In this document: positions 1 to 7,340 of the stretch, piece by piece
How the letters are laid out: each line of letters starts with the position of its first letter
How positions within the stretch are numbered: the first letter of the stretch is position 1
NCBI GenBank assembly: GCA_002423125.1
Contig: DIUW01000001.1
Span: 1-35,632 of the forward strand
Length of the DNA stretch: 35,632 bases
Direction of reading: 5' to 3'
From: Legionellaceae bacterium UBA6148
GTDB taxonomy: Bacteria > Pseudomonadota > Gammaproteobacteria > Legionellales > Legionellaceae
Notes under the pieces: model-generated
Databases searched by the model: none
What the model saw: only the letters and a program-made list of their open reading frames with translations
Told to the model about the DNA's origin: nothing
Translations under genes and position numbers: made by a program

Positions 1-818
1 GGTTTATCGGGTATTGCACTTCGATAGAGCCACATGTAACTTAGCGACGTATTTTTTCGATTGGGCTCATCCATCACCTGAAGTGGTGTTTCATCGGCCT
101 GTATATAGCCCGATGCGATTAATGACCTCATCAAAGCATCTCGCATTGGCATGCAGACTTCGGCAGCAGCCATTATCCAACCACACACCGTATTTCTTGC
201 TATTTCAATGCCCATTCGTTGCCATATTTTCTCTTGTCGATACAACGGTAGATGGTCTTGATATTTACTGATTATTGTATAAGCAACAAGACTGGGTGCT
301 GCCATGCTTTTAGGTAGAAACAACTTCGGCATCGATGCAATGGTTACACCTTCGTCGCAACGGTTGCATGCATACTTGGGTCGAACGTGTTGAATGACTT
401 TAAGTTGAGCTGGAATAACTTCTAATTGCTCAGTAACCTCTTCACCAATACGTTGTTTTAAACAACCACAAGCACATTGTTTTTCGTGCTCAGGAACATC
501 ATGCTCAATCACTTCGCGGGGTAAGTTGTCAGGCAATGGTCGGCGCTTGGGTTTGTTGCGCGTATAGGTTACCGTGATGGTGTTCTCTTCTTCTTTGGGA
601 AGCTCTTCCGTTGGGACTGAGTCAGCCTCATCAAATTGCAGCTCAAGCTGAAGCACATTGCTTTCAGATGAGCGTGCATAGTTGCGTTGTTGCGCCAATT
701 TAAACTGCTCAAGTACTTGACGATAACGCGCATGAAGCCGCTCGATTTCTTCTTGCTGAGAGAGAATCAAGGCATCTTTTTCTTCAATTGATATTGGTAA
801 ATCTATCGTCTTTTTCAT
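1..818 (-). CDS. tnpC: IS66 family transposase TnpC, cut by the window edge
   Basis: This is the DDE transposase of an IS66-type insertion sequence. The reading frame starts at the ATG at 816-818 and stays open through base 1, giving about 272 residues with the C-terminus outside the window. Residues 12-45 form a Gln/Glu-rich helix like the N-terminal leucine zipper of this family. A zinc-finger-like region follows (CACGC at 115-119, CNRC at 151-154), then the transposase core, with QADETPLQV carrying the likely first catalytic Asp at D242. The remaining catalytic residues lie beyond the edge. A TnpB remnant sits just upstream, which is the normal IS66 order. Whether the copy is active cannot be judged, but the truncated tnpB suggests the element is dead. 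Confidence 0.93.
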   Translation of the reverse strand, partial: MKKTIDLPISIEEKDALILSQQEEIERLHARYRQVLEQFKLAQQRNYARSSESNVLQLELQFDEADSVPTEELPKEEENTITVTYTRNKPKRRPLPDNLPREVIEHDVPEHEKQCACGCLKQRIGEEVTEQLEVIPAQLKVIQHVRPKYACNRCDEGVTIASMPKLFLPKSMAAPSLVAYTIISKYQDHLPLYRQEKIWQRMGIEIARNTVCGWIMAAAEVCMPMRDALMRSLIASGYIQADETPLQVMDEPNRKNTSLSYMWLYRSAIPDK

Positions 819-861
819 GATGGAATTATACCATAACCGCTATGATTTTACTGTGTTTTTT

Positions 862-1026
862 TTAATAAAAATCACGATAAATTGGTGGGTCTTCACCCTG
901 ATAATGAACGAATTTATTGCTCGCAAGTAACCAGTTAAAATGCTCATGAGTTAACTCAAGATGACCTTGGATATTACGTGGAAAAATGAATTTTCCTTTA
1001 TCAAGGCGTCGGTACCATATAGAAGT
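862..1026 (-). pseudogene. tnpB: IS66 TnpB (Orf2) C-terminal fragment
   Basis: Reading the minus strand gives about 54 codons beginning around SIWYRRLDKGKF and ending at the TAA at 862-864. The WYRRLDKGKFIFPR segment matches the conserved core of the IS66 accessory protein TnpB (normally about 115 aa). The N-terminal half is missing: homology stops near 1026, and the GNAT pseudogene begins at 1045. It lies 43 bp upstream of tnpC, the usual tnpB-tnpC spacing. The abrupt end suggests that the element's upstream end, including tnpA and the terminal repeat, was deleted. Confidence 0.75.
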
Positions 1027-1044
1027 GTAATTAATGAATCAAAA

Positions 1045-1512
1045 TTACATTAATCTTTTTGTCATTTCGACACAATCAAGAGCAATGCCTGATGAGAGCC
1101 TATGTGAACTTAATGTATCTCCTAAATAACCCATATGATGATAAAATGCGGTGGAATTAAGGGTCGCAGACAACTTTAGTTCATTAATATTATTTTTTCG
1201 TGCTAAATCTTCTAGTTGTAAAAGTAGTTTCTTACCAATACCACGTTTACCCATCCGGGGTTTTAAATACAAACTATCGATGCTTTTTTTGTTTATATTT
1301 AATAGTCCAAGACCGACTATTTCATCATTTTCTTGGGCGACAATATATATATTTGACGAATTGTTGGCATAATCTTCAGGTTTTTTTAGTTCAATCCAAG
1401 CTGCAATAGACTCTTGAGATTAAAAATCAGAGCAATAGTATTTTATTTAGTCGATATGTACGTTATACATTACTTCACAATCTTCATTTTTAGCAATTCG
1501 AAAAGTTATCAT
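1045..1512 (-). pseudogene. GNAT-family N-acetyltransferase, broken by two stop codons
   Basis: From the ATG at 1510-1512 a single frame reads MITFRIAKNEDCEVMYNVHI, then a TAA at codon 22, six codons later in the same region another TAA, and then uninterrupted coding to the stop at 1045. The rest carries the GNAT acetyl-CoA-binding signature (MGKRGIGKKLLLQLEDLA, motif A with GxGIGxxL) and the typical late motif NSTAFYHHMGY. Length (155 codons) and domain layout match a complete small acetyltransferase. Because both stops are in one otherwise conserved frame with no frameshift, they look like point mutations. A 75-aa internal ORF from the later ATG-like codon would lack the N-terminal fold. 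It directly abuts the IS66 remnant. Confidence 0.85.
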
Positions 1513-1591
1513 GCTAATCCTTATTCTTTAATAACCCGAAGATAAATATCACCAAGTATCATTGCTTTCAGTGGAAAAGTTAACAATTATT

Positions 1592-1873
1592 TTATAGACC
1601 CAACTCACTATGAGAGCCCAATCTAACCAACTGTAACGTTTCCGCGTGTGGTTTGCGATAAATTAAAACCAAATCAGGCTTAATATGACAATCACGATGG
1701 TCATGCCAATTATTAGATAATGCATGATCACGATGCTTAGCTGCTAGCGATTTGTCTCGCGCTAACGCATCAATAACTTCAACAAAAATACCACTTAAGG
1801 CAGATTTATGTTTGCCTTTTATTTCACGCTTATAATCACGTCTGAACTGTGTCGTGTATTCAATCGTCCTCAT
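1592..1873 (-). CDS. yafQ: YafQ-type toxin of a type II toxin-antitoxin system
   Basis: A 93-aa RelE/ParE-superfamily protein, full length for YafQ. In this family the toxin is a ribosome-dependent mRNA interferase that cleaves translating mRNA until the DinJ antitoxin neutralises it. Family hallmarks are visible: an N-terminal strand MRTIEYTTQFRRDYK, the SNNWHDHRDCHIKPDLVLIY core, and the C-terminal RLGSHSEL segment holding the conserved His of the active site. Its start overlaps the upstream antitoxin gene by 14 bp, so the two are translationally coupled, with the antitoxin first. No stop or frameshift is seen, so it appears intact. Transcription is probably autorepressed by the antitoxin, as in known dinJ-yafQ modules. 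Confidence 0.9.
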   Translation of the reverse strand: MRTIEYTTQFRRDYKREIKGKHKSALSGIFVEVIDALARDKSLAAKHRDHALSNNWHDHRDCHIKPDLVLIYRKPHAETLQLVRLGSHSELGL

Positions 1874-2126
1874 TATTTAAATCATCCATGAGCGATTGAA
1901 CGGTTTTAAACGATTTTAACTGCCCTCGACGTGCTTCCTTCATGGCATTGATAGTTTTCTGATTTGGAATAAGGGGTTCAAAAGGTAATGCATGCTCTTT
2001 AGCTATACGTGTTAACAACATACGGAATGCATCAGATACGGTTAATCCCATCGATGCGAGCACGGCTGAAGCCTCTTCTTTAATATGCTCATCAATTCTT
2101 GCTCTTACCACCGCATTAGTAGTCAT
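1860..2126 (-). CDS. dinJ: RelB/DinJ-family antitoxin
   Basis: An 88-aa ribbon-helix-helix antitoxin that would bind YafQ and repress its own promoter. The start chosen is the ATG at 2124-2126: it has an AGGAGAG ribosome-binding site 5 bases upstream and gives the family's standard beginning, MTTNAVVRARIDEHIKEEA. A longer in-frame start at 2192 would add residues unlike the family and would place the promoter inside the gene. The N-terminal strand-helix-helix (residues 1-50, with GLTVSDAFRMLLTRIA) is the DNA-binding fold. The acidic C-terminus (SLMDDLNNEDD) is the flexible toxin-binding tail. It overlaps the toxin gene by 14 bp. Confidence 0.9.
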   Translation of the reverse strand: MTTNAVVRARIDEHIKEEASAVLASMGLTVSDAFRMLLTRIAKEHALPFEPLIPNQKTINAMKEARRGQLKSFKTVQSLMDDLNNEDD

Positions 2127-2151
2127 TATATCTCTCCTATATATGAGCCAC

Positions 2152-2157
2152 ATTGTA
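2152..2157 (-). promoter_or_regulatory. Extended -10 promoter element for dinJ-yafQ
   Basis: On the minus strand the sequence reads TGCTACAAT, an extended -10 (TGn plus TACAAT), about 26 bases upstream of the dinJ ATG. The -35 match is poor, as expected for extended -10 promoters. Confidence 0.5.
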
Positions 2158-2287
2158 GCACAAAATTCATATTCGTGCGTATCTATTCGCATTCTTTCGT
2201 TTATGGTAGGATATACAATGTTGGGTAAGATTTTGGGTAAGCTTCGAGTCCATATTATTTTAGTTAATTAAAATCAATCAGTTACAT

Positions 2288-2375
2288 GCCGGTTCGATTC
2301 CGGCCCTGGATCCCGAACATTAAGCGCGACTAAAGCTCGCAGGCTCGCCAAGTCGCACTAAATTCCGGGACGACA
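2288..2375. repeat. REP-like palindrome next to a tRNA T-arm-like sequence
   Basis: Bases 2288-2304 form a perfect 5-bp stem (GCCGG/CCGGC) around the loop TTCGATT, like a tRNA T-arm, but no other tRNA part is present. It runs directly into a larger imperfect palindrome. In that palindrome TCCCGAA (2311-2317) faces TTCCGGGA (2363-2370), and inside it AGCGCGACT (2323-2331) faces AGTCGCACT (2351-2359). The outer pattern CTGGATCCCG...CCGGGACGACA resembles dispersed intergenic REP-type repeats of many proteobacteria. The stretch 2193-2482 holds no other convincing gene. Confidence 0.5.
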
Positions 2376-2482
2376 ATCACAGATGCCATCCAAAAACTGC
2401 GGTTCCGAGTATAAAGCTAATTTTGAATATGCTCAATTTACTAATGCAGGTTTATCAAGCGCAATGAGGAACAAGGCCTGTT

Positions 2483-2668
2483 ATGAGTAATCCCTATTTT
2501 AATTTAATTCGTGCCGTTTGGCGAAATGGAAAACCTTGGCGTGGCAAAATTTTCGGCTATTATATTGCCTTTATTGTCGCTTCTATTTATCCTTGCGAAT
2601 TACCTTATAAACCATGCTGGTTTATGCTGCGCCGGAGATACGGTTACAACAGCGCAGCGTTTTTTTAA
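2483..2668 (+). pseudogene. Possible N-terminal fragment of an ABC-exporter-like protein
   Basis: A 61-codon ORF preceded by a weak AGGA site. Its beginning (SNPYFNLIRAVWRNGKPWRG, then a hydrophobic stretch GYYIAFIVAS) resembles the first residues of ABC exporter permease/ATPase proteins, which often open with an NPY-L-AW segment before the first membrane helix. Similarity fades after about residue 37, where the tail becomes Cys/Arg-rich and unlike a membrane protein. A second frame over the same bases reads like a hydrophobic segment, so a frameshift or fusion of scraps is possible. I infer a gene remnant; the family assignment is tentative. Confidence 0.3.
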
Positions 2669-3141
2669 TCTAAAGAAGCCGGTGAAGGGGGGCCTTGAAA
2701 AGTGGGGGGCCCTGTTGCTTGTGTATTATAAAAGCCATACCGATGTGGAGGTCTGATATCACTACTGAAAATACCATTATCAAAAGACAACCCTTTTTCT
2801 TTTGTGACTAAGAGGCGTGGTGTAACACCCTTTCGATCTGCTATATCTGGATTAGCGCCTACATCAATAAGCCAGTTTAGCAAAGCAATTCGATGTTCTT
2901 TTTGCGCTACTGATAAAGACGGCTTAAAACGATCAATGATCTGATATAGACAAGTCTCGCCAAAATAATCTTGTGCGTTTGGGTTAGCACCTAGCGCTAT
3001 TAATGCATAAAACTTGTCGCGCGTTATGGTTTCAGGGGCAAGCTCAGCATTAACCCTTAGATGTATTGCCATGTGATGGTTGTTATTAAAAGAGCGTTGC
3101 GCATGGGTGGACGATGCAGCCAATCCGTATTTTGATGCCAT
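2665..3141 (-). CDS. Small ankyrin-repeat protein
   Basis: A 158-aa protein with two recognisable ankyrin repeats: FYALIALGANPNAQDYFGET at about residues 44-63, and RIALLNWLIDVGANPDIADR at about 83-102 followed by KGVTPRLLV. The GANPN/GANPD turns and helix pairs are diagnostic. Ankyrin repeats mediate protein-protein contacts; in intracellular bacteria such proteins are often secreted effectors, but nothing here shows secretion. The C-terminal 40 residues are Gly/Pro-rich (TGPPTFQGPPSP) and encoded by a tandem GGGGGGCC motif. The start at 3141 lies only 14 bp from the divergent ada ATG, leaving no promoter room, so either the real start is internal (M24 at 3072) or the gene has lost its 5' part. 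Confidence 0.6.
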   Translation of the reverse strand: MASKYGLAASSTHAQRSFNNNHHMAIHLRVNAELAPETITRDKFYALIALGANPNAQDYFGETCLYQIIDRFKPSLSVAQKEHRIALLNWLIDVGANPDIADRKGVTPRLLVTKEKGLSFDNGIFSSDIRPPHRYGFYNTQATGPPTFQGPPSPASLD

Positions 3142-3155
3142 TAAAGAAGACCGCT

Positions 3156-4265
3156 ATGTTAACTGATGTGATAAAAAATGATTATTACCAAGCATTACTC
3201 GATAAAAACACCAACTATGAGGGCGTGTTTTATGTTGGGGTTAAAACCACCGGTGTATTTTGTCGACCAACTTGCCCTGCAAGAAAACCCAAATTTGAAA
3301 ATTGCGAGTTCTATCAAACCGCACAGGAAGCTCTGCTCGCCTCCTTTCGTCCCTGCAAGCGATGCCGTCCTCTATCTCACCCCAATCAGGTATCTGATAT
3401 TGTGCGCATGTTGGTTGAAGCGGTCGAATTAAATCCTTCCAAGCGATGGAAAGACAGCGATTTTGATGCGTTGTCTATCGATGCATCCACCGCTCGTCGC
3501 CAATTTCAAAAACGATTTGGCATGACGTTTGTTGAATATGCCAGAGCGCGCCGTTTGGGGCTGGCTTTCAAACAGATTCGTAATGGTGAATCAATCATTG
3601 ATGTGCAACTGAATGCTGGATTTGAATCCAGCAGTGGTTTTCGCGATGCGTTTTCCAAAATCATGGGGGCACCGCCTTCATCAATGAAAAATCAACTCCA
3701 AGTTTTAAAAGCATCTTGGTTGGATACGCCACTTGGACCCATGGTTGCTATTGCATCTGAAGATGCCTTGTATCTTTTGGAATTTGTTGACCGCCGCGGG
3801 TTGGAGCGAGAAGTTGAACGTCTGCGGCAACGAACAAAGTCCGCTATTATTCCTGGTGTGACCGCGCCGATCGTATCGATTGAACAGGAATTAAAAGCCT
3901 GGTTTGATGGATCGCTGAAGATATTTAAGACCCCCCTGTTTTTACTGGGCAGTCCTTTCCAAAAAAGCGTTTGGGAAGGACTGTGCCGTATTCCATATGG
4001 TGAAACCCGAAGTTACCTTCAGCAGGCCACGACGCTTTGTAGTCCATCTGCTTGTCGCGCAGTTGCCAATGCGAATGGGGCGAATCAGATTGCTATTGTT
4101 ATCCCATGTCACCGGATCATTAATAGTAATGGTGAGCTGGGCGGATATGGCGGTGGTATTGCGCGTAAACAATGGTTGATTGAGCATGAAAAACAATGCC
4201 TGAGTAAATGTTTTAGGCGACTCGATTATCCCCAAGCTGATCGGGATCCGTTGCAAAACAGTTGA
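3156..4265 (+). CDS. ada: Ada-type bifunctional alkylation-repair protein and activator
   Basis: A 369-aa protein with the three-part Ada layout. Residues 10-75 are the zinc-binding phosphotriester-repair domain, with FCRPTC (C36, C40) and PCKRC (C67, C70) as zinc ligands, C36 being the methyl acceptor. Residues 85-180 are an AraC-type helix-turn-helix region. The rest is the O6-methylguanine-DNA methyltransferase domain with the active-site IPCHRII motif. In the family, methyl transfer to the N-terminal Cys turns the protein into a transcriptional activator of its own regulon. I chose the ATG at 3156 because FYVGVKTTGVFC then sits at the usual distance; an upstream ATG at 3114 adds 14 atypical residues. 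Its last 53 bp overlap the convergent ldhA gene. Confidence 0.95.
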   Translation: MLTDVIKNDYYQALLDKNTNYEGVFYVGVKTTGVFCRPTCPARKPKFENCEFYQTAQEALLASFRPCKRCRPLSHPNQVSDIVRMLVEAVELNPSKRWKDSDFDALSIDASTARRQFQKRFGMTFVEYARARRLGLAFKQIRNGESIIDVQLNAGFESSSGFRDAFSKIMGAPPSSMKNQLQVLKASWLDTPLGPMVAIASEDALYLLEFVDRRGLEREVERLRQRTKSAIIPGVTAPIVSIEQELKAWFDGSLKIFKTPLFLLGSPFQKSVWEGLCRIPYGETRSYLQQATTLCSPSACRAVANANGANQIAIVIPCHRIINSNGELGGYGGGIARKQWLIEHEKQCLSKCFRRLDYPQADRDPLQNS

Positions 4266-5214
4266 TATTCGATAAGGTGGTTTTTGCAATATTGGCTACG
4301 GCTTCTTTGGTGAAAAATGCCTGATGACTCGTAATCACAACGTTTGGAAAAGTCTGTAAACGTAAAAATGTTTCATCATGAATAATGGTTTCAGATAAAT
4401 CACGGAAAAATAAATTTTCCTCCTCTTCATAAACATCCAATCCAAGATAACCAACTATCCCCTTTTTAAGACCTTGGATCATCGCTTTAGTGTCAATTAA
4501 ACCACCGCGACCAGTATTAATAATCATCACACCCGGTTTCATTTTCGAGATTGATTCTTTATTCAAGATGTGTCGTGTTATTTCAGTCAGAGGACAATGC
4601 AAGCTAATGATATCCGACTGACGACACAACTCATCAAATGAAACATATGTCACTCCCATTGCCAGACATGCAGAATTTTCAACGACATCAAGCGCCAACA
4701 ACTGACAACCAAATCCATACATAATTCGAGCAAAGGCAGTACCAATTCGTCCTGTACCAACAATACCAACAGTCTTACCATGTAAATCAAATCCCAATAA
4801 ATGCGTCAGTAAGAAATTATGCTCTCTAACCCATTGATAAGCACGGTGAATTTTACGATTTAAGGTCAGGATCAAACCAACCGCATATTCCGCAACAGCA
4901 TAGGGCGAATAATTGGGTACACGAACAATCGAGATTCCTAACTTTTCTGCAACAGCCACATCAACATGATTAAATCCAGCCGATCGCAATGCAATCAGGA
5001 GAATGCCATTTTTATGTAGTCGCTCTAATGTGGCCGCATTAAGGCTATCAGTCACAAAGCAACACACTGCATCGAAGCCCTCGGTCAACGCAGCTGATTT
5101 TTCATTTAATGCCGATTCAAAAAAAACGAGTTCATGCTGATAGTGCTTGACCTCTTGTTCAAAAATTGATTTTTCAAATGCTTTGGTACTAAAAACCGCT
5201 ACTTTCATAGTCAT
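4213..5214 (-). CDS. ldhA: D-lactate dehydrogenase (2-hydroxyacid dehydrogenase family)
   Basis: A 333-aa NAD-dependent enzyme expected to reduce pyruvate to D-lactate in the cytoplasm. It matches the LdhA group in length and motifs: ALRSAGFNHVD with the catalytic Arg region (about 76-86), the Rossmann loop GIVGTGRIGTAFA (about 149-161), LHCPLTEITRH, the INTGRGGLID segment, GLDVYEEEENLFF, and the catalytic His in VITSHQAFFT near residue 296. These are the LdhA-specific variants rather than those of SerA or glyoxylate reductase. Its 3' end overlaps the convergent ada gene by 53 bp. A fermentative enzyme next to a repair gene suggests no shared pathway. Confidence 0.92.
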   Translation of the reverse strand: MTMKVAVFSTKAFEKSIFEQEVKHYQHELVFFESALNEKSAALTEGFDAVCCFVTDSLNAATLERLHKNGILLIALRSAGFNHVDVAVAEKLGISIVRVPNYSPYAVAEYAVGLILTLNRKIHRAYQWVREHNFLLTHLLGFDLHGKTVGIVGTGRIGTAFARIMYGFGCQLLALDVVENSACLAMGVTYVSFDELCRQSDIISLHCPLTEITRHILNKESISKMKPGVMIINTGRGGLIDTKAMIQGLKKGIVGYLGLDVYEEEENLFFRDLSETIIHDETFLRLQTFPNVVITSHQAFFTKEAVANIAKTTLSNINCFATDPDQLGDNRVA

Positions 5215-5223
5215 TCCTATGTT

Positions 5224-5673
5224 TCATTTTAAATACTGAGCTAATAACCTATCCAACACATTGGCAAAAATCTGAATTTCTTTGGGACTAAATTTTTCAG
5301 GCCCACCTCGAACCATCTGAGCACCTCGCAGTACCTCATTCATATTTCTGCGAGCCAGCAATTGCTTAATGTTATTCGACGTATACATCTCTCCACGTGG
5401 ATTGAGTGCAATGCCTCCACGCGTGACGACCTCATCTGCAAGAGGAATATCGGCTGTTATGACTAAATCACCGGGTAGCATCGTATCGGTGATGTATTTA
5501 TCCGCTACATCAAACCCAGCCCCTACCTGCCAACGCTTAATAAACTGAGAAGGAGGAACAGTCACGGCATGATTCGAAACAACAATTAAAAGTAAGCGAG
5601 TTCGCACCGCTGCGCGGAATAGAACGTCTTTAATCACTTTGGGACAAGCATCCCCATCCATCCAAATTTGCAT
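5224..5673 (-). CDS. yaiI: YaiI/YqxD family (UPF0178, DUF188) protein
   Basis: A 149-aa member of UPF0178. The start is placed at the ATG 5671-5673, giving the family's characteristic opening MQIWMDGDACPKVIKDVLFR; a start four codons earlier (5685) is also open. Further hallmarks are the VVSNH segment, the VADKYITDTMLPGDLVITADIPLADEV block with acidic residues, NPRGE and the RGGPEKFSPK motif. The conserved Asp pattern resembles PIN/NYN-type nucleases, but the function of the family is not established. It lies 9 bp upstream of ldhA on the same strand, so the two may be cotranscribed. Confidence 0.92.
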   Translation of the reverse strand: MQIWMDGDACPKVIKDVLFRAAVRTRLLLIVVSNHAVTVPPSQFIKRWQVGAGFDVADKYITDTMLPGDLVITADIPLADEVVTRGGIALNPRGEMYTSNNIKQLLARRNMNEVLRGAQMVRGGPEKFSPKEIQIFANVLDRLLAQYLK

Positions 5674-5748
5674 GATTTTTATCACTCAACTTTACTGAAT
5701 TTAAAATTTTGACTTAATAATCAATCTGTTATTATTTTAGTCGAATTA

Positions 5749-5764
5749 CCGGCGAAACCCGGTA
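5749..5764. repeat. Short REP-like hairpin
   Basis: ACCGGCGAAACCCGGT forms a 5-bp stem (ACCGG/CCGGT) with a 6-base loop and is followed by TATCC, a pattern typical of dispersed intergenic palindromes. It lies in the 214-bp space between nuoN and yaiI. Confidence 0.4.
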
Positions 5765-5787
5765 TCCATTGATTTATAAAGATTTAA

Positions 5788-5808
5788 CCTGGAAAAAGCA
5801 GTTGGAGG
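5788..5808 (+). repeat. Solo terminal repeat of the 28045-28221 MITE
   Basis: These 21 bases are identical to the left terminal inverted repeat of the MITE at 28045 (CCTGGAAAAAGCAGTTGGAG plus G). No second end is visible before nuoN, and the sequence beyond 5808 does not match the element's interior. This appears to be a deletion remnant or an aborted copy in the nuoN-yaiI spacer. Confidence 0.7.
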
Positions 5809-5838
5809 ATGAGAGAAAGACAGCAACGGCGATCAGTA

Positions 5839-5873
5839 CCGCCCCACACCGACGATCGATACAGCAAGGGCGG
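5839..5873 (-). terminator. Weak hairpin downstream of nuoN
   Basis: Reading after the nuoN stop, CCGCCC (5868-5873 complement) can pair with GGGCGG (5839-5844 complement) across a 23-base loop. There is no U tract, so this is at best a weak or Rho-assisted end of the nuo transcript. The rest of 5686-5887 holds no gene. Confidence 0.25.
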
Positions 5874-5887
5874 AAATTACTCAGCAA

Positions 5888-7330
5888 CTACGAAAACGCA
5901 TTGAGGCATAACGCAATTAATGCCCCAGGGAAAACGCCATAATAGAGTAAGGCTAAGCAATTAACTGAAAAAAGTAAACTCGTGCCTTTAGGTATCTGAA
6001 TAACCGCTGTGGATACCGCTTCATCGAAATACATAACTTTGATAATGCGTAAATAATAAAACGCACCAATGACCGCGAATACTAAACCGAGTATAGCAAC
6101 CCATGTCATCTGAACGTCCACTAACGCTTTTAATACCAGCAGCTTCGCAAAGAATCCAACCGTTGGTGGAATGCCAGCCATGGACAACATCACAATCATC
6201 ATCATGAACGCGAGCCATGGACTACGCTTGTTCAAGCCTTTCAGATCATCTACTTGCTCAATCTCAACACCACCATGCGACAGAAGCACAAGGAAGCCAA
6301 ACGCAGCAACCGACATAAGCGCATAAATAAGTACGTAATACAATGCTGCGGCATAACCCGCAGCCGTTGCTGCCAGTACACCAAACAATGCGTAACCCAT
6401 ATGAGAAATAGCTGAATAGGCAAACAGACGCTTGACATTATTTTGAGCAATTGCGAGCAAATTACCCGCCCCTGCAGATAACAACGCTAATACCATGATG
6501 ATTTGTTGCCATTGGGCAATCTCACCAGCAAAAGACACCGTCAAAATTCGCAAGGCCATGCCCACTGCTGCAATTTTAGGTGCAGCACTTAAAAACAGCG
6601 TTACCGACGTTGGGGCTCCGGCATAAACATCTGGGGCCCACATATGAAACGGTGCTGCGGCAAGCTTAAACGCAATACCTGCCAACATAAACACTAACGC
6701 GAATACGATCAAACTACTTTGCTGCTGTGAATTGACAGCCACAACATTGGCAGTTGTTGATAAATCAAGGCTGCCCGTTGCGCCGTACAATAACGACATG
6801 CCATAGAGCAACATCGCTGATGCAATTGATCCCATAACAAAATACTTCATTGCAGCTTCCGAGCCATCCGCATGACGCCGTTGAATGGCAACCATCGCAT
6901 ACAAAGGAAGAGAAAGTAATTCCAAACCAAGATAAATGGTTAAGAGAGAATGAGCCGAAACAAGCGTCATCATGCCAAGCGTTGAAAACAAGCCTAAAAC
7001 ATAAAAATCACCTGATGAAATCTGGCGCTCTTTCATGTAATGACTTGAATAAACAAAACACAGTATCACGCTCACCAGGATGAACAATTTCATCAACTGT
7101 GCCATATCATCACTGACAAACAGGCCATGCAAAATTACAATAGAATATTGACCCAAATAAAGGTAACTAATGATACTGGCCAGCACCAGGCCAACGACGG
7201 ATACCATCAATACAATAGGTGACTGCATGCGAGGGCGTAAAAACAGTTCAGCCAACAAAGCAAGACATGCTGTTGCTAGAATCACCATTTCAGGAAGAGC
7301 TAAGTGTATATTGTCTAATAATCCAGTCAT
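5888..7330 (-). CDS. nuoN: NADH-quinone oxidoreductase subunit N
   Basis: An antiporter-like membrane subunit of complex I, 480 aa with about 14 hydrophobic helices, one of three proton-channel modules. The start is set at the ATG 7328-7330 (MTGLLDNIHLALPEM), preceded by an AAGG site and 10 bp after the nuoM stop. The longer frame beginning at 7432 lies inside nuoM and adds hydrophilic residues foreign to NuoN. Core motifs include YFVMGSIASAMLLYGMSLLYG, FKLAAAPFHMWAPDVYAGAP with the conserved Lys and His, and RLFAYSAISHMGYALFG. It is the last nuo gene; UPF0178 lies beyond a 214-bp gap. Confidence 0.96.
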   Translation of the reverse strand: MTGLLDNIHLALPEMVILATACLALLAELFLRPRMQSPIVLMVSVVGLVLASIISYLYLGQYSIVILHGLFVSDDMAQLMKLFILVSVILCFVYSSHYMKERQISSGDFYVLGLFSTLGMMTLVSAHSLLTIYLGLELLSLPLYAMVAIQRRHADGSEAAMKYFVMGSIASAMLLYGMSLLYGATGSLDLSTTANVVAVNSQQQSSLIVFALVFMLAGIAFKLAAAPFHMWAPDVYAGAPTSVTLFLSAAPKIAAVGMALRILTVSFAGEIAQWQQIIMVLALLSAGAGNLLAIAQNNVKRLFAYSAISHMGYALFGVLAATAAGYAAALYYVLIYALMSVAAFGFLVLLSHGGVEIEQVDDLKGLNKRSPWLAFMMMIVMLSMAGIPPTVGFFAKLLVLKALVDVQMTWVAILGLVFAVIGAFYYLRIIKVMYFDEAVSTAVIQIPKGTSLLFSVNCLALLYYGVFPGALIALCLNAFS

Positions 7331-7340
7331 GTTTGGTGCC

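Larger units (their letters stand above)
1..1029 (-). mobile_element. IS66-family element, truncated remnant
   Basis: The tnpB fragment and the 5' part of tnpC together define part of an IS66 insertion sequence, which is normally about 2.5 kb. The right side is deleted within tnpB, so no terminal inverted repeat or target duplication is visible. The left side continues outside the window. Confidence 0.8.

Noticed and set aside
14..271. 85-codon ORF on the plus strand
   Set aside because: It is a shadow of the IS66 transposase frame on the opposite strand, which shows clear family motifs.
3942..4289. 115-codon minus-strand ORF inside ada
   Set aside because: It is antisense to the conserved methyltransferase domain of ada, with no motif or ribosome-binding site.
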